Assembly: GCA_018712865.1 (NCBI GenBank)
Contig: DVGH01000050.1
Span: 1 to 64,000 of the forward strand
Direction: 5' to 3'
Origin: Scatavimonas merdipullorum
GTDB taxonomy: Bacteria > Bacillota > Clostridia > Oscillospirales > Acutalibacteraceae
DNA: 64,000 bases
Notes under the pieces: model-generated
Databases searched by the model: none
What the model saw: the letters and a program-made list of their open reading frames with translations, nothing else
What the model was told of the DNA's origin: nothing
Shown here: positions 43,989 to 52,199 of the stretch, piece after piece
How positions within the stretch are numbered: position 1 is the stretch's first letter
Layout of the letters: the number at the start of each line of letters is the position of its first letter
Translations under genes and position numbers: made by a program

Positions 43989-44255
43989 AGATTTCTTTTG
44001 ATGTAGTCGCAGATTTTTTGTTTACCTGTGCCGGCATATGCCGCTATGAAAGCCTGATGGTGGGATCCATCTATACCGCCACGTATTAATCAGAGTACAG
44101 CTCTTACCCAGCGCGAAAGGTAGCAACCGTGAGGGGGTTGGCTCGCTCGCGCAATAGCTGCGGTCTTGGCATAGCTGTTATCCGGCGCCTTTGTATCTAA
44201 AATCCGGCTACCTATTCAATTTTTCCACAAAGAAAATGCCTGTACCCTTTGGCTT

Positions 44256-44383
44256 GCAAACCATCATAAGAGTACAGGCGCTTGACAAATGTATCCCCAA
44301 CGCTGTATATTATTATATGCACAGCGTGTAAGGCGTTCACAAGTCATGAGAGTAGTTTGTGTACTCTTATGGCGCATGGTTGC
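44256..44383. repeat. Imperfect inverted repeat flanking the small-RNA promoter
   Basis: GCAAACCATCATAAGAGTAC (44256-44275) is nearly the reverse complement of GTACTCTTATGGCGCATGGTTGC (44361-44383), with a 3-4 base insertion. A separate hairpin GCCTGTAC/GTACAGGC (44238-44279) overlaps the first arm. Confidence 0.5.
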
Positions 44384-44440
44384 TAACTGTTTGCAGACGG
44401 TTGGCAGCCTGTGGGCGCTTTTTTCTTTATGTTACTTTTT
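44282..44440 (+). ncRNA. Candidate small RNA with strong promoter and terminator
   Basis: TTGACA (44282-44287), an 18-base spacer and TATATT (44306-44311) predict a start near 44318. About 75 bases later a large terminator-like fold forms: GGTTGCTAAC against GTTGGCAGCC, with outer GCGC arms, followed by TTTTTTC (44424-44430). The expected RNA is ~110 nt with no convincing ribosome site or ORF. Its 44361-44383 part is largely complementary to 44256-44275 just upstream of its own promoter. It is not a known RNA family to my eye. Confidence 0.4.
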
Positions 44441-44581
44441 AGTATACACACATTTATTTTTCTTGTCAAGTATTGCAAATGCACAAAATATATTTATTCT
44501 TTTCAGCTATTATACAGATTGATATTTTAATAAAAATCAGATATATTAGACTAAAATAAGTTTTTTATGTAACACTTAGTT

Positions 44582-44872
44582 TTATTCAATATTATAAATT
44601 AAAATATATCCTATCATTTTTATAATATAATCTGGAGCTTTTCTTTTCCCGTTTGCCCAATTTTGTACAGTCCTATATGGTATTTCAAATTTTTTCGCAA
44701 ATTCTGTTATTTTTCCTACTTGGTTTATTAATGCCTTCATATCATTATGTGCTGCAGCAAATATAATTTCATTTTCTTTTGCTGATTGTGTATTATTGTC
44801 TTGTTTCCATGTGTTTGCATTTTGGTAAGCTTTTGCCTTTTTCACTTTTTCTTGATATGTTTTTATATCCAT
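44582..44872 (-). CDS. Small HTH DNA-binding protein
   Basis: A 96-residue protein with a basic helical N-terminus (~1-45) and a C-terminal helix-turn-helix (ITEFAKKFEIPYRTVQNWANGKRKAPDYIIKMI). The pattern is that of small phage or mobile-element regulators, with an RTVQNW recognition helix. The gene is very AT-rich relative to the core genome, suggesting transfer. It has a strong ribosome site (AAAAAAGGAGGACTGATATA) and its own consensus promoter. Targets are unknown. Confidence 0.75.
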   Translation of the reverse strand: MDIKTYQEKVKKAKAYQNANTWKQDNNTQSAKENEIIFAAAHNDMKALINQVGKITEFAKKFEIPYRTVQNWANGKRKAPDYIIKMIGYILIYNIE

Positions 44873-44900
44873 TATATCAGTCCTCCTTTTTTATGGCTAT

Positions 44901-44928
44901 ATTATATACGCATTGCATTTATTGTCAA
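44901..44928 (-). promoter_or_regulatory. Promoter of the HTH gene
   Basis: The minus strand reads TTGACA (44923-44928), a 16-base spacer and TATAAT (44901-44906), both consensus hexamers, ~30 bases before the start codon. Confidence 0.8.
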
Positions 44929-44967
44929 TTATTTGTGCTTGAGTTCTTTTTTCTCTGCTGCACCGAT

Positions 44968-45059
44968 CCAGTAAAAACAGATAGTAGAGAAAAGCTCCCT
45001 GATGTAGGAAAATAGATCCATCAGGGGGGGGGATTTTGTCCATTGTCTACTTTTACTGG
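44968..45059. repeat. 92-bp inverted-repeat element with a nine-G tract
   Basis: The ends CCAGTAAAA and TTTTACTGG are perfect inverted repeats. TAGTAGA/TCTAC and an inner stem CCCTGATG/CATCAGGG nest inside, and nine consecutive G lie at 45024-45032. The shape suggests a miniature inverted-repeat element or an insertion-sequence footprint. No target-site duplication was obvious. Confidence 0.45.
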
Positions 45060-45158
45060 TTCAGTCCAGTTCAACCTGCCGTAGGGGATTTTTATTCTTT
45101 TCGGGGAAGCACGCCGCCAGACGCACATCCTTTTTGATAAGAACAGACTTAAGGCTTT

Positions 45159-45746
45159 TTACCATGTCGCAGCCGTTTTTTGCGTGTCTATTTTGGCCTG
45201 CGCAAGAATCTGCTTTACATCTGCTCCTTCTATATCCAAGCCCTGTGCAGTAAGCGCAGCAAACTCCCTGATGCCAAACATCTCACACAAACCGCGGATA
45301 TACTGCTCCCCGGTATTGTTCTTCCCGATCAATCCGCCGCATGTTGTAATATATATCAGCTTTTGCGCACGGCACAGCCCCTGCAAACCCTGTTCGGTAT
45401 AGCGGTAAGCAATTCCGTTGACACTGATATTTTCAAAATACATTTTTAAAAGCGCCGGAAATGAAAGATCCCAATACGGTGCGCCAATTATAATTTTGTC
45501 GGCAGTTGCAAATTGATTTGCAAGCGCAAACATGGGCGCCTGGGTTTGCCCCTGTGCAAGCAGGTCATCCCGCAGATTTAACCGCTGCACATCAAAAAAG
45601 CTTATGTCTGTATCCGGCAAAAAAAGTTCCTTTAATACATCCTTTGGGTTTTGTTTGATATACGCCTGGATAAATGCGCGGCATAGCGCCAACGTACACG
45701 GCTTCTCTTTTTGGCTGATACAGCAATTGACAAACAAAATATTCAA
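45159..45746 (-). CDS. Flavodoxin-fold NAD(P)H oxidoreductase (azoreductase/quinone reductase type)
   Basis: A 195-residue flavodoxin-like protein starting LNILFVNCCISQKEKP. FMN-site segments are IIIGAPYWDLSFPALLKMYFENI and ITTCGGLIG. It probably reduces quinones, azo dyes or other small acceptors with NAD(P)H. The TTG at 45746 follows GAGGGA and matches the first beta strand. The longer frame adds an unlikely hydrophobic leader. It is alone between the mobile-element debris and the signalling cluster. Confidence 0.8.
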   Translation of the reverse strand: MNILFVNCCISQKEKPCTLALCRAFIQAYIKQNPKDVLKELFLPDTDISFFDVQRLNLRDDLLAQGQTQAPMFALANQFATADKIIIGAPYWDLSFPALLKMYFENISVNGIAYRYTEQGLQGLCRAQKLIYITTCGGLIGKNNTGEQYIRGLCEMFGIREFAALTAQGLDIEGADVKQILAQAKIDTQKTAATW

Positions 45747-45918
45747 GTCATTCCCTCTTTTCTCAATCTCTGCTGAACGTAATTTTAGAATACCTGTTTT
45801 ACCCAGAAAAATCAATGCTATAACACAAAAGGCAACTGCCAATCTTTTCTTGTATAAATCTATATTTATCTGTGCAGATAAATGGGATTACCTGCCAGCC
45901 TATATCCACACGCACATT

Positions 45919-45942
45919 AGCCGGCGAAATTCTTCGCCGGCT
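45919..45942. terminator. Strong hairpin after the signalling cluster
   Basis: A 10-bp perfect stem (AGCCGGCGAA/TTCGCCGGCT, 4-base loop) lies 50 bases beyond the last gene of the minus-strand cluster. The T-rich tail is on the plus strand, so its direction is uncertain. Confidence 0.45.
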
Positions 45943-45990
45943 TTCTTATAACCTTTCGTCCAGCGGACGAGAAAGTCCACTATATCGAAA

Positions 45991-47124
45991 TTAATCTCCC
46001 AAAAGCTCTGCCATCCAGCTGGTTGTCGGCATCCAGGAGCGATCGCTGTACTGCGCCCCGGCTACCGTGTCCAGATTTGTTACATTGATGCCCCCCACAG
46101 AAACCATCTTCTGTGTTACCAGATTGGCAGGCAGCTCCAGCCAATCGCTGGATTGCCCGGTCACGGGATCGATGATCTTGTCATATTCTTCTGCAAGCTC
46201 CAAAGCGAGTACCCGCATTCCAAACTCCCCGTTATAGTTCCAGTTGGTAGTAGCACAGGCCTTCCAGGGAGAATTCTCCATAGCCATCTTGTCGATGTCG
46301 GCATCGCAGATGTCCACACTCACCATGGGAATATCATACTTCCCCTCTGTTAAAGCTGTATACACACCGCTGGCATACAGATCATAACAGCACCAGATGG
46401 CGTCGATTTCTCCTTCTTCATATTTAGCCAGCGCAGCGGCGGTAACATCGGCCATAGATGCTTCGGCATGGTCATAATCGGACGGAGCAATGGTTTCCAC
46501 TGTCCGGATGAGACCCTGCTGTTCATATTTCTCATATCCTTTCTGCCGGCGGTCAAAGGACGAAAGAAAGTTTGGCCCTACCCAAACTTTCAAAATATTG
46601 ACCGGCTCCCCTGCCGCTACTTTATCGGGATACAGCGTATTACAGACATAATCCAGCAGCAGCTCTGCAAACCGGGCATCCTGCTGAAAAAACTGGGTAA
46701 CACCCTCTATTTTTTGCGTCTGTCCGCTGCTGTCCTGAAAAAGGGTGTCAAAGGTGACAATTTTCAAATCGGGATATTGCTGTAAAAGATCCGTAAGGAA
46801 GGTGTATGTGTAATCCTGTCCTCCATGACTGAGCAGCAGTCCATCGTAGCCGTCAGCGGCACACTGGGAAACCGTCTTCTGCCACTGGGTGTCCGAACCG
46901 TCGCAGAAAAAGGCTTTGAACTCCATACCAAGCCCCTCAGCAGTTTTTTGTGCAGAATCGCACCACATCTGAAAAATGTCCGACGGCGCCATTTGCATAA
47001 TATAGGCTACCTTTTTTCCTTCTACAGGAGCGTCCGCATCAGGCTTTGGATCGTCTTTTGGGGTACATCCCGCTATAGAAAACAGAAAAATAAGCGCTGT
47101 AAGCAAGGCAACTAATTTTTTCAT
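45991..47124 (-). CDS. Sugar-type ABC transporter substrate-binding lipoprotein
   Basis: A 377-residue lipoprotein (lipobox SIAGC, Cys19) with a periplasmic-binding-protein type 1 fold (Peripla_BP_4 like): VAYIMQMAPSDIFQMWCDSA, CAADGYDGLLLSHGG and a C-terminal lobe IDAIWCCYDLYASGVY. Such proteins bind sugars, autoinducer-2 or similar ligands, and some act as sensors. No cognate permease or ATPase follows. It is last in the cluster, 15 bases after cstA, so it could feed ligand information to signalling or deliver substrate to a remote transporter. Confidence 0.85.
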   Translation of the reverse strand: MKKLVALLTALIFLFSIAGCTPKDDPKPDADAPVEGKKVAYIMQMAPSDIFQMWCDSAQKTAEGLGMEFKAFFCDGSDTQWQKTVSQCAADGYDGLLLSHGGQDYTYTFLTDLLQQYPDLKIVTFDTLFQDSSGQTQKIEGVTQFFQQDARFAELLLDYVCNTLYPDKVAAGEPVNILKVWVGPNFLSSFDRRQKGYEKYEQQGLIRTVETIAPSDYDHAEASMADVTAAALAKYEEGEIDAIWCCYDLYASGVYTALTEGKYDIPMVSVDICDADIDKMAMENSPWKACATTNWNYNGEFGMRVLALELAEEYDKIIDPVTGQSSDWLELPANLVTQKMVSVGGINVTNLDTVAGAQYSDRSWMPTTSWMAELLGD

Positions 47125-47139
47125 TATAAAACCCCCTTC

Positions 47140-48570
47140 TTATCTGTGGGCACGCAGCCGCCGATTCTTTTTTCCACCGGCCTTAACCACGTACAACACC
47201 GTGCAGGCCAGGGCAAACGCAATACCAATAGGATAGGAAATGGCCTGAGAAAGCCGGAAGCCCTCCTCGGCCATAAGAATATAAGTGCAGGATACGCCGG
47301 ACATAAAGGCGCCAGGTATTGCGCATATCACCGAATACCACCATTTTTTTGCATTCCTTGCCAGATATATGGCGGCCGCCCACAGCGTGATCATCGCCAA
47401 TGTCTGATTGCTCCAGGAAAAATAGCGCCAAACCACATCAAAATCCAGCTGAGTCAATATTGCTCCTACTGCGAGTAATGGAATGGTAATTGCCAGCCGT
47501 TTTCTCATTTTTGACTGGTCAATTTTAAACCAATCTGCAATTGTAAGCCGGGCACTACGAAAAGCAGTATCACCCGAAGAAATCGGACATACTACAACGC
47601 CAACAATCGCCAGCGCACCTCCTGCAATCCCCAGCAGAGACACGGAAATATCGTATACCACGCCGGACTGCCCAAGCTCTGCCAGAGCGTTTTGCAAACC
47701 GCCCGTAGCGCCGTAAAAAGCAACACCCGCCGCTGCCCAAACAAGCGCAATTAGGCTTTCCGTAATCATTGCGCCGTAAAACACCTTACGCCCGTCTTTT
47801 TCTTTCTTCAGGCAACGTGCCATCAGGGGCGACTGGGTTGCATGAAATCCAGATACTGCGCCGCAGGCCACAGTGATGAACATAAACGGCCAAACCGGCT
47901 GTCCTTCCGGATGGAGGTTTGAAAGCGTCATTTCAGGGAGCTGATAGCCTCCGGCTACCAGTCCGCCAATAATTCCTATTGCCATTGCCAGCAGTACTGC
48001 GCCGAAGATAGGATACAGCTTGCCGATCAGCTTATCAATCGGAAGCAAGGTCGCCAGAAAATAATAGATTAAAATGATCACAACCCAAAAGGTTGTATTC
48101 ATCCAATCCGGCGTCAAACGGGCAAGCAATGCTGCCGGGCTGGTGGTAAACACCGCGCCAACCAGAACTAAAAGAACCACTGAAAACACACGCATAACCT
48201 GTTTTGCGGTTTTCCCCAGATATTTCCCTACAATTTCTGACACGGAGGCGCCATTTAAACGCACAGAAATCATACCACTCATGTAGTCGTGTACTGCACC
48301 GCCCAGAATAGAACCGAACACAATCCACAAAAACACCACCGGACCGAAAACAGCGCCCATCAGCGCCCCGAAGATAGGACCGGTGCCTGCTATATTCAAT
48401 AATTGAATCAGAAATACCCGCCAGGTTTTCATGGGGACATAGTCCACTCCGTCGGGATGATCTATCGCCGGCGTTGGTCGGTCATCCGGGCAAAATATTT
48501 TTTCTACAAGTTTCCCATACAGAAAATAACCACCGATGAGAAGAACAATTGCACAAATAAACGTAATCAT
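47140..48570 (-). CDS. cstA: CstA-family carbon starvation/pyruvate transporter
   Basis: A 476-residue polytopic membrane protein of the CstA family. The signature near the N-terminus reads DYVPMKTWRVFLIQLLNIAGTGPIFGALMG, followed by FGSILGGAVHDYMSGMISVRLNGAS. It is shorter than E. coli CstA but of usual length for clostridial forms. CstA proteins import peptides or pyruvate under starvation. Its presence within a partner-switching cluster suggests that the cluster monitors or adjusts carbon supply (inference). AAAGGATGATAG lies before the ATG. Confidence 0.93.
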   Translation of the reverse strand: MITFICAIVLLIGGYFLYGKLVEKIFCPDDRPTPAIDHPDGVDYVPMKTWRVFLIQLLNIAGTGPIFGALMGAVFGPVVFLWIVFGSILGGAVHDYMSGMISVRLNGASVSEIVGKYLGKTAKQVMRVFSVVLLVLVGAVFTTSPAALLARLTPDWMNTTFWVVIILIYYFLATLLPIDKLIGKLYPIFGAVLLAMAIGIIGGLVAGGYQLPEMTLSNLHPEGQPVWPFMFITVACGAVSGFHATQSPLMARCLKKEKDGRKVFYGAMITESLIALVWAAAGVAFYGATGGLQNALAELGQSGVVYDISVSLLGIAGGALAIVGVVVCPISSGDTAFRSARLTIADWFKIDQSKMRKRLAITIPLLAVGAILTQLDFDVVWRYFSWSNQTLAMITLWAAAIYLARNAKKWWYSVICAIPGAFMSGVSCTYILMAEEGFRLSQAISYPIGIAFALACTVLYVVKAGGKKNRRLRAHR

Positions 48571-48743
48571 CTGTATCTATCATCCTTTCATTTTCTATTG
48601 CCGTGTTGCAAATGCAGACGTTCGCTCCAAGACGGCGGCTGCTTCGCAACGGTACCTGCTTTAATAAATGGCATCTGCCGTTCCCGCCGGCGTACAACCC
48701 TGCTTATCCAGAAACAGCTTAAATGTACCGTTCACGCGCAGAT

Positions 48744-49151
48744 TTACCATCCCTTTTTGATGGTAAGGATGTTGACCCCATTGCGATATGCATAGGACAC
48801 AGCATCCATGCTTTTTTTAACCATAAGAATACCCAGCCCTCCGATCTCCCGTTCCTCGGCGGACAAGGTGGTATCTACCTCTTCCCTGGCAAGCGGATTA
48901 AAGGGCTTGCCGCGATCCAGAAACTGGATTGTCACCTGCAAAGGGTCGCCGCCCACTGTACAGATTACAGTAACCTCTCCAACCTTCGGATAATAGGCGT
49001 ACCGAGCAATGTTGATATAAATTTCTTCCACTGCCACTTGAATCTGAATTTCAGCCTTCATAGGACAATCTACCGCTTCCAGCTCGGCGGCGATAAAAGC
49101 CTGAACGGTTTCCAGCTTCTCCAATGCTGCAGGGAGCGTTAAGCTTTTCAT
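48744..49151 (-). CDS. RsbW-like anti-sigma-factor kinase
   Basis: A 135-residue GHKL ATPase with all key boxes: N-box QVAVEEIYINIARYAY (residues ~38-53), G1 FLDRGKPFNPLA (~77-88) and G2 EIGGLGILMVKKSMD (~102-116), ending in YRNGVNILTI. The protein is of the RsbW/SpoIIAB class, which phosphorylates a STAS antagonist and sequesters a partner such as a sigma factor. A SpoIIE-type phosphatase gene lies 12 bases upstream and a STAS gene further up, giving a complete partner-switching triad. The regulated partner is not encoded nearby. Confidence 0.92.
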   Translation of the reverse strand: MKSLTLPAALEKLETVQAFIAAELEAVDCPMKAEIQIQVAVEEIYINIARYAYYPKVGEVTVICTVGGDPLQVTIQFLDRGKPFNPLAREEVDTTLSAEEREIGGLGILMVKKSMDAVSYAYRNGVNILTIKKGW

Positions 49152-49163
49152 ATCCCCCCCACC

Positions 49164-50570
49164 TCATCCCTTGATTTTCAGCGCCAGCATGGTGATATCA
49201 TCAAACTGGGGCGCTTTTCCTACAAATCGGTCGATATCATTCTTGACCACATGCAAAAGCTCCTCCGGCGTCCCGTCCGAAAAACTGTTTAAAGCGGTCA
49301 GCATACGCTCGGTACCATACAGGGTATTGGCCGCATCGGTAGCCTCGGCTACCCCATCGGTATAGACAAACAATATATCTCCCTTGTGCAGCTCCAGCTT
49401 ATATTCCAGGTAACGGGCATTTTCCATTCCCGCCAGTACAAAACCAGGCTTTTCTTTATACAAAGCAAAATTTCCATCTGCCCGTTTGATTGCCGGGAAC
49501 TCGTGCCCGGCATTTGCAACCGTCAGCTTACCGGTAGAGATTTCATAAACCCCAAGCCAAACCGTAACGAACATTTCTGCCTGGTTGTTTTCACACAGCT
49601 GGTTGTTGACCTTCTCCAGTACCGCTCCGGGTGACCAGCCAGCCTGTGCCGCGTTTTTCAGCAGTGTTTTTGCAATAACCATAAACAGTGCGGCCGGAAC
49701 GCCCTTGCCGGACACGTCCGCCATAACCAGCGCCAGATGGTCGTCATCTATCAGAAAGAAATCATAGAAATCTCCTCCCACCTCCTTGGCCGGGTTCATG
49801 GTGGCGTAGATATCAAATTCCTTCCGATCCGGGAAGGCGGGAAAAATACACGGCAGCATAGATGCCTGGATCTGGGTGGCAACATGCAGTTCCGCGCCTA
49901 TGCGCTGCTTTTCGCGGTTGTCCGCTTCCTGCTGGCGCAACAGATTATGCGTACGCCTGGACAAGGTAATACCAATCAGATACACCACCACCAGGATAGC
50001 AGCCCGGGGAATGTAGTAAAAATTGAACACCCTTAGCAAAAGGTTATCACCTGCCGCCGTTGCGTTCGAAATAAATACCGCCCGCAGAGCAATCCCGTCC
50101 AGCACCTCGCTGCTGCGCATCATGTTGGCGTCCCATACGCCGCAATACAGGCCGATATATACTGCGCAGAGCATGCACAGCAGCACACCTGCCAGCGTGA
50201 AATGGGTAAACCGTGGCGAATAATAGTGGCAGGACAAAACAATTGGGCAGGCCCAGGCCAGCACCAGTTGAATGGTCAAGGTGGAAGACAGCGTACCGAT
50301 CCCCAACAAAAAGCAGCCCATGATAACATATTTGAGCATCCAATATCTGCGCTTCCACACCCGTATCAGCAGGGAAGGCAGTAAAAACAGCAAAACGCCG
50401 GCGGGCATAGCCAGATTCATCAGCAGCTTATCTACAATGAAAAAACCAAAGATATTCAGCGCCCACATAAGTAATGCCACACCGGCCGCCACCGCCAGAC
50501 AAAAAGCGGTATAACGGTTGGCATTTTTTTCGTTAATCTGAAAAATCGTTTGATTTTCGCTGGTACGCAC
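49164..50570 (-). CDS. Membrane SpoIIE/RsbU-type PP2C phosphatase
   Basis: A 468-residue protein. Residues ~20-215 form about six transmembrane helices, a linker with a coiled-coil-like stretch follows (~215-240), and then a PPM/SpoIIE phosphatase domain. Its motifs are EVGGDFYDFFLID, MADVSGKGVPAALFM, VANAGHEFPAI, VYTDGVAEATD and FDDITML, supplying the metal-binding aspartates. It would dephosphorylate the STAS protein in response to a signal received by the membrane part. The start is GTG with GGGGTGA upstream. It is paired with the RsbW-like gene. Confidence 0.93.
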   Translation of the reverse strand: MRTSENQTIFQINEKNANRYTAFCLAVAAGVALLMWALNIFGFFIVDKLLMNLAMPAGVLLFLLPSLLIRVWKRRYWMLKYVIMGCFLLGIGTLSSTLTIQLVLAWACPIVLSCHYYSPRFTHFTLAGVLLCMLCAVYIGLYCGVWDANMMRSSEVLDGIALRAVFISNATAAGDNLLLRVFNFYYIPRAAILVVVYLIGITLSRRTHNLLRQQEADNREKQRIGAELHVATQIQASMLPCIFPAFPDRKEFDIYATMNPAKEVGGDFYDFFLIDDDHLALVMADVSGKGVPAALFMVIAKTLLKNAAQAGWSPGAVLEKVNNQLCENNQAEMFVTVWLGVYEISTGKLTVANAGHEFPAIKRADGNFALYKEKPGFVLAGMENARYLEYKLELHKGDILFVYTDGVAEATDAANTLYGTERMLTALNSFSDGTPEELLHVVKNDIDRFVGKAPQFDDITMLALKIKG

Positions 50571-50719
50571 TGGCCTGTCACCCCTTTTTAATGCGCAGGA
50601 TAGTTAAATTTTTGTGCCAGAGTGTCCGATATTTTCTGGACACTCTGGCACTTAGAGCATCTGCTTATAACGGTTTTTTCCTATACTATCGCCGGTTATG
50701 CCGGCGCACAGAGAAATGA

Positions 50720-51913
50720 TCAGTCCCCAATATCGGTATGTCCCTGCTCAAATTCCCATTGCAGGCCATATTTGTCAATAAAATAAAAATACCGTACGCC
50801 GCTAAGAATTTTAGCCGTCTGTATATTTCGATCATCGCTTTCTTGCAAGTCCTGATCAAAAAAGCGTACTTCAGAAGGGCTGGTTTCACTGATTTGAAAT
50901 ACCCGATAATCCTCCGTCTGGTTGATCAGCCGCGTATCGGGCATGGCTTTAATATGTAAAAAAGCCTCGTCGATATTGGTAATTTTCAGCGCCACATGCC
51001 GGGCGCCGCTGACATCGTTGGCGGCAAAAAACACCGGTTCCTTCCGCCCCTGTGGATAATGGTACTGCATCAGCTCCAGCGTCAGCTTGGTACCGGGAAC
51101 ATTGACAAAAGCAATGGAAACATCCCCTTGCGCTGCTTCCTCAATAAAGCCGCCGGCCTTAAAAAAGCCTTCGTTTTTCCAGTGGGACAGATAGTGGTCC
51201 GGCACGACGCCCAGCAGCTTTTGATAATAGTCCACCGCTTCCATCATGTCATCCACAAAAATACACACATGCGACAAGCCGGTAAATTTTGGCATTGCAG
51301 CCTGCACAGGGGTAGAAAATTGCTTTTTGACCACCAGCTCTACCCAATGGTTCTTCATTGAAACCACAATGTCGTCCGCCAATCCAATCAAAATGGATTT
51401 CTCCACGCCCTCCATCTCGGCCTGTTTTTTCTCTTTAGGCTGGCTCTTTTCATACTCTACCAGAGACCAGACCGGCGCCATATTGCGCATGGAAGGCATT
51501 CCGGTGGGCATGCCGCCGATAAACCCGGTACTCATAGACATATAAAACTTGGGGTGTTCCTCCCTGCTGAGCATCCCTGCCAACAGAGCACTGATCTTAT
51601 TTTTCAGCCCTTTGACAGGCGCGTTTACTTTCGCCTTGGAAGCCTCTATAAAGGCAGCTTTTGCTTCCCCCTCCATAGGAGCCACGGCAGTCAAATGCAA
51701 TTGGCAGGCAGACCCTTCCCACTCCATCCACAAAGCGCCTTTGCAGTTTGTCAGTATGTCTGTGGTCATAGAGATCATTTCCTCTGTCAGTAAACGCAGC
51801 ACGTTGGTTTGTTCCCGATTGAATCCTGCCTGCGCAGAAGCATGCTCTACCTCCTGCAGCGCCTCCACAACGCAGGACAGATTGTTTGACAGTTTAACTT
51901 CATTCGATTTCAT
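50720..51913 (-). CDS. Fusion of degenerate RsbW-like ATPase and VOC (glyoxalase-fold) domain
   Basis: A 397-residue cytoplasmic protein. The N-terminal ~190 residues look like a decayed HATPase of the RsbW type: a FNREQTNVLRLLTEEMISMT helix stands where the N-box should be, while clear G1 and G2 glycine boxes are missing. Residues ~208-397 are a VOC domain with probable metal ligands His215, Glu280, His306 and Glu387 (GLSHVCIFVDD, KLTLELMQY, ARHVALKI, GLQWEFEQ). VOC enzymes handle glyoxal-type, thiol or antibiotic substrates, and the substrate here is unknown. A sensor or modifier linked to the phosphatase module is conceivable. Confidence 0.7.
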   Translation of the reverse strand: MKSNEVKLSNNLSCVVEALQEVEHASAQAGFNREQTNVLRLLTEEMISMTTDILTNCKGALWMEWEGSACQLHLTAVAPMEGEAKAAFIEASKAKVNAPVKGLKNKISALLAGMLSREEHPKFYMSMSTGFIGGMPTGMPSMRNMAPVWSLVEYEKSQPKEKKQAEMEGVEKSILIGLADDIVVSMKNHWVELVVKKQFSTPVQAAMPKFTGLSHVCIFVDDMMEAVDYYQKLLGVVPDHYLSHWKNEGFFKAGGFIEEAAQGDVSIAFVNVPGTKLTLELMQYHYPQGRKEPVFFAANDVSGARHVALKITNIDEAFLHIKAMPDTRLINQTEDYRVFQISETSPSEVRFFDQDLQESDDRNIQTAKILSGVRYFYFIDKYGLQWEFEQGHTDIGD

Positions 51914-52008
51914 AATTTATTCCTTTCTTGTTTTTTCAGAATCATTCTATACTTCTACATTGTAAGAGCCAATGCTCGGTTACATTGCAGAATCTGGCTG
52001 TGTTCAGC

Positions 52009-52199
52009 CTATTTTGCTGTTTTATTAGTACTCTTTTCTATGCGGCTTTCTGCTCCTTTGTGACGATCCTGCCAAGATAATCGATCCGTTATATAAATAA
52101 TCGGCATCTGATTATTAAGCACAAACGCATCCGGTACATAAGTGTCATCCGTAATACGGAGCCCGTTGCCGCTGTCATAAGCCCTGTGGCAAATGATTA
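52009..52199 (-). pseudogene. C-terminal fragment of an unidentified gene
   Basis: About 62 codons stay open in a frame different from the PrsW-like gene and include ICHRAYDSGNGLRITDD and PDAFVLNNQMPIIYITDRLS before TAG at 52009-52011. There is no start codon, and an in-frame TAA precedes it inside the end of the protease gene. The amino-acid texture looks truly coding, so this is probably the tail of a deleted neighbour. Family not recognised. Confidence 0.4.

Noticed and set aside
44289..44522. 77-codon plus-strand frame over the candidate small RNA
   Set aside because: No ribosome site, and it crosses the strong terminator at ~44430. Better explained as a non-coding RNA region.
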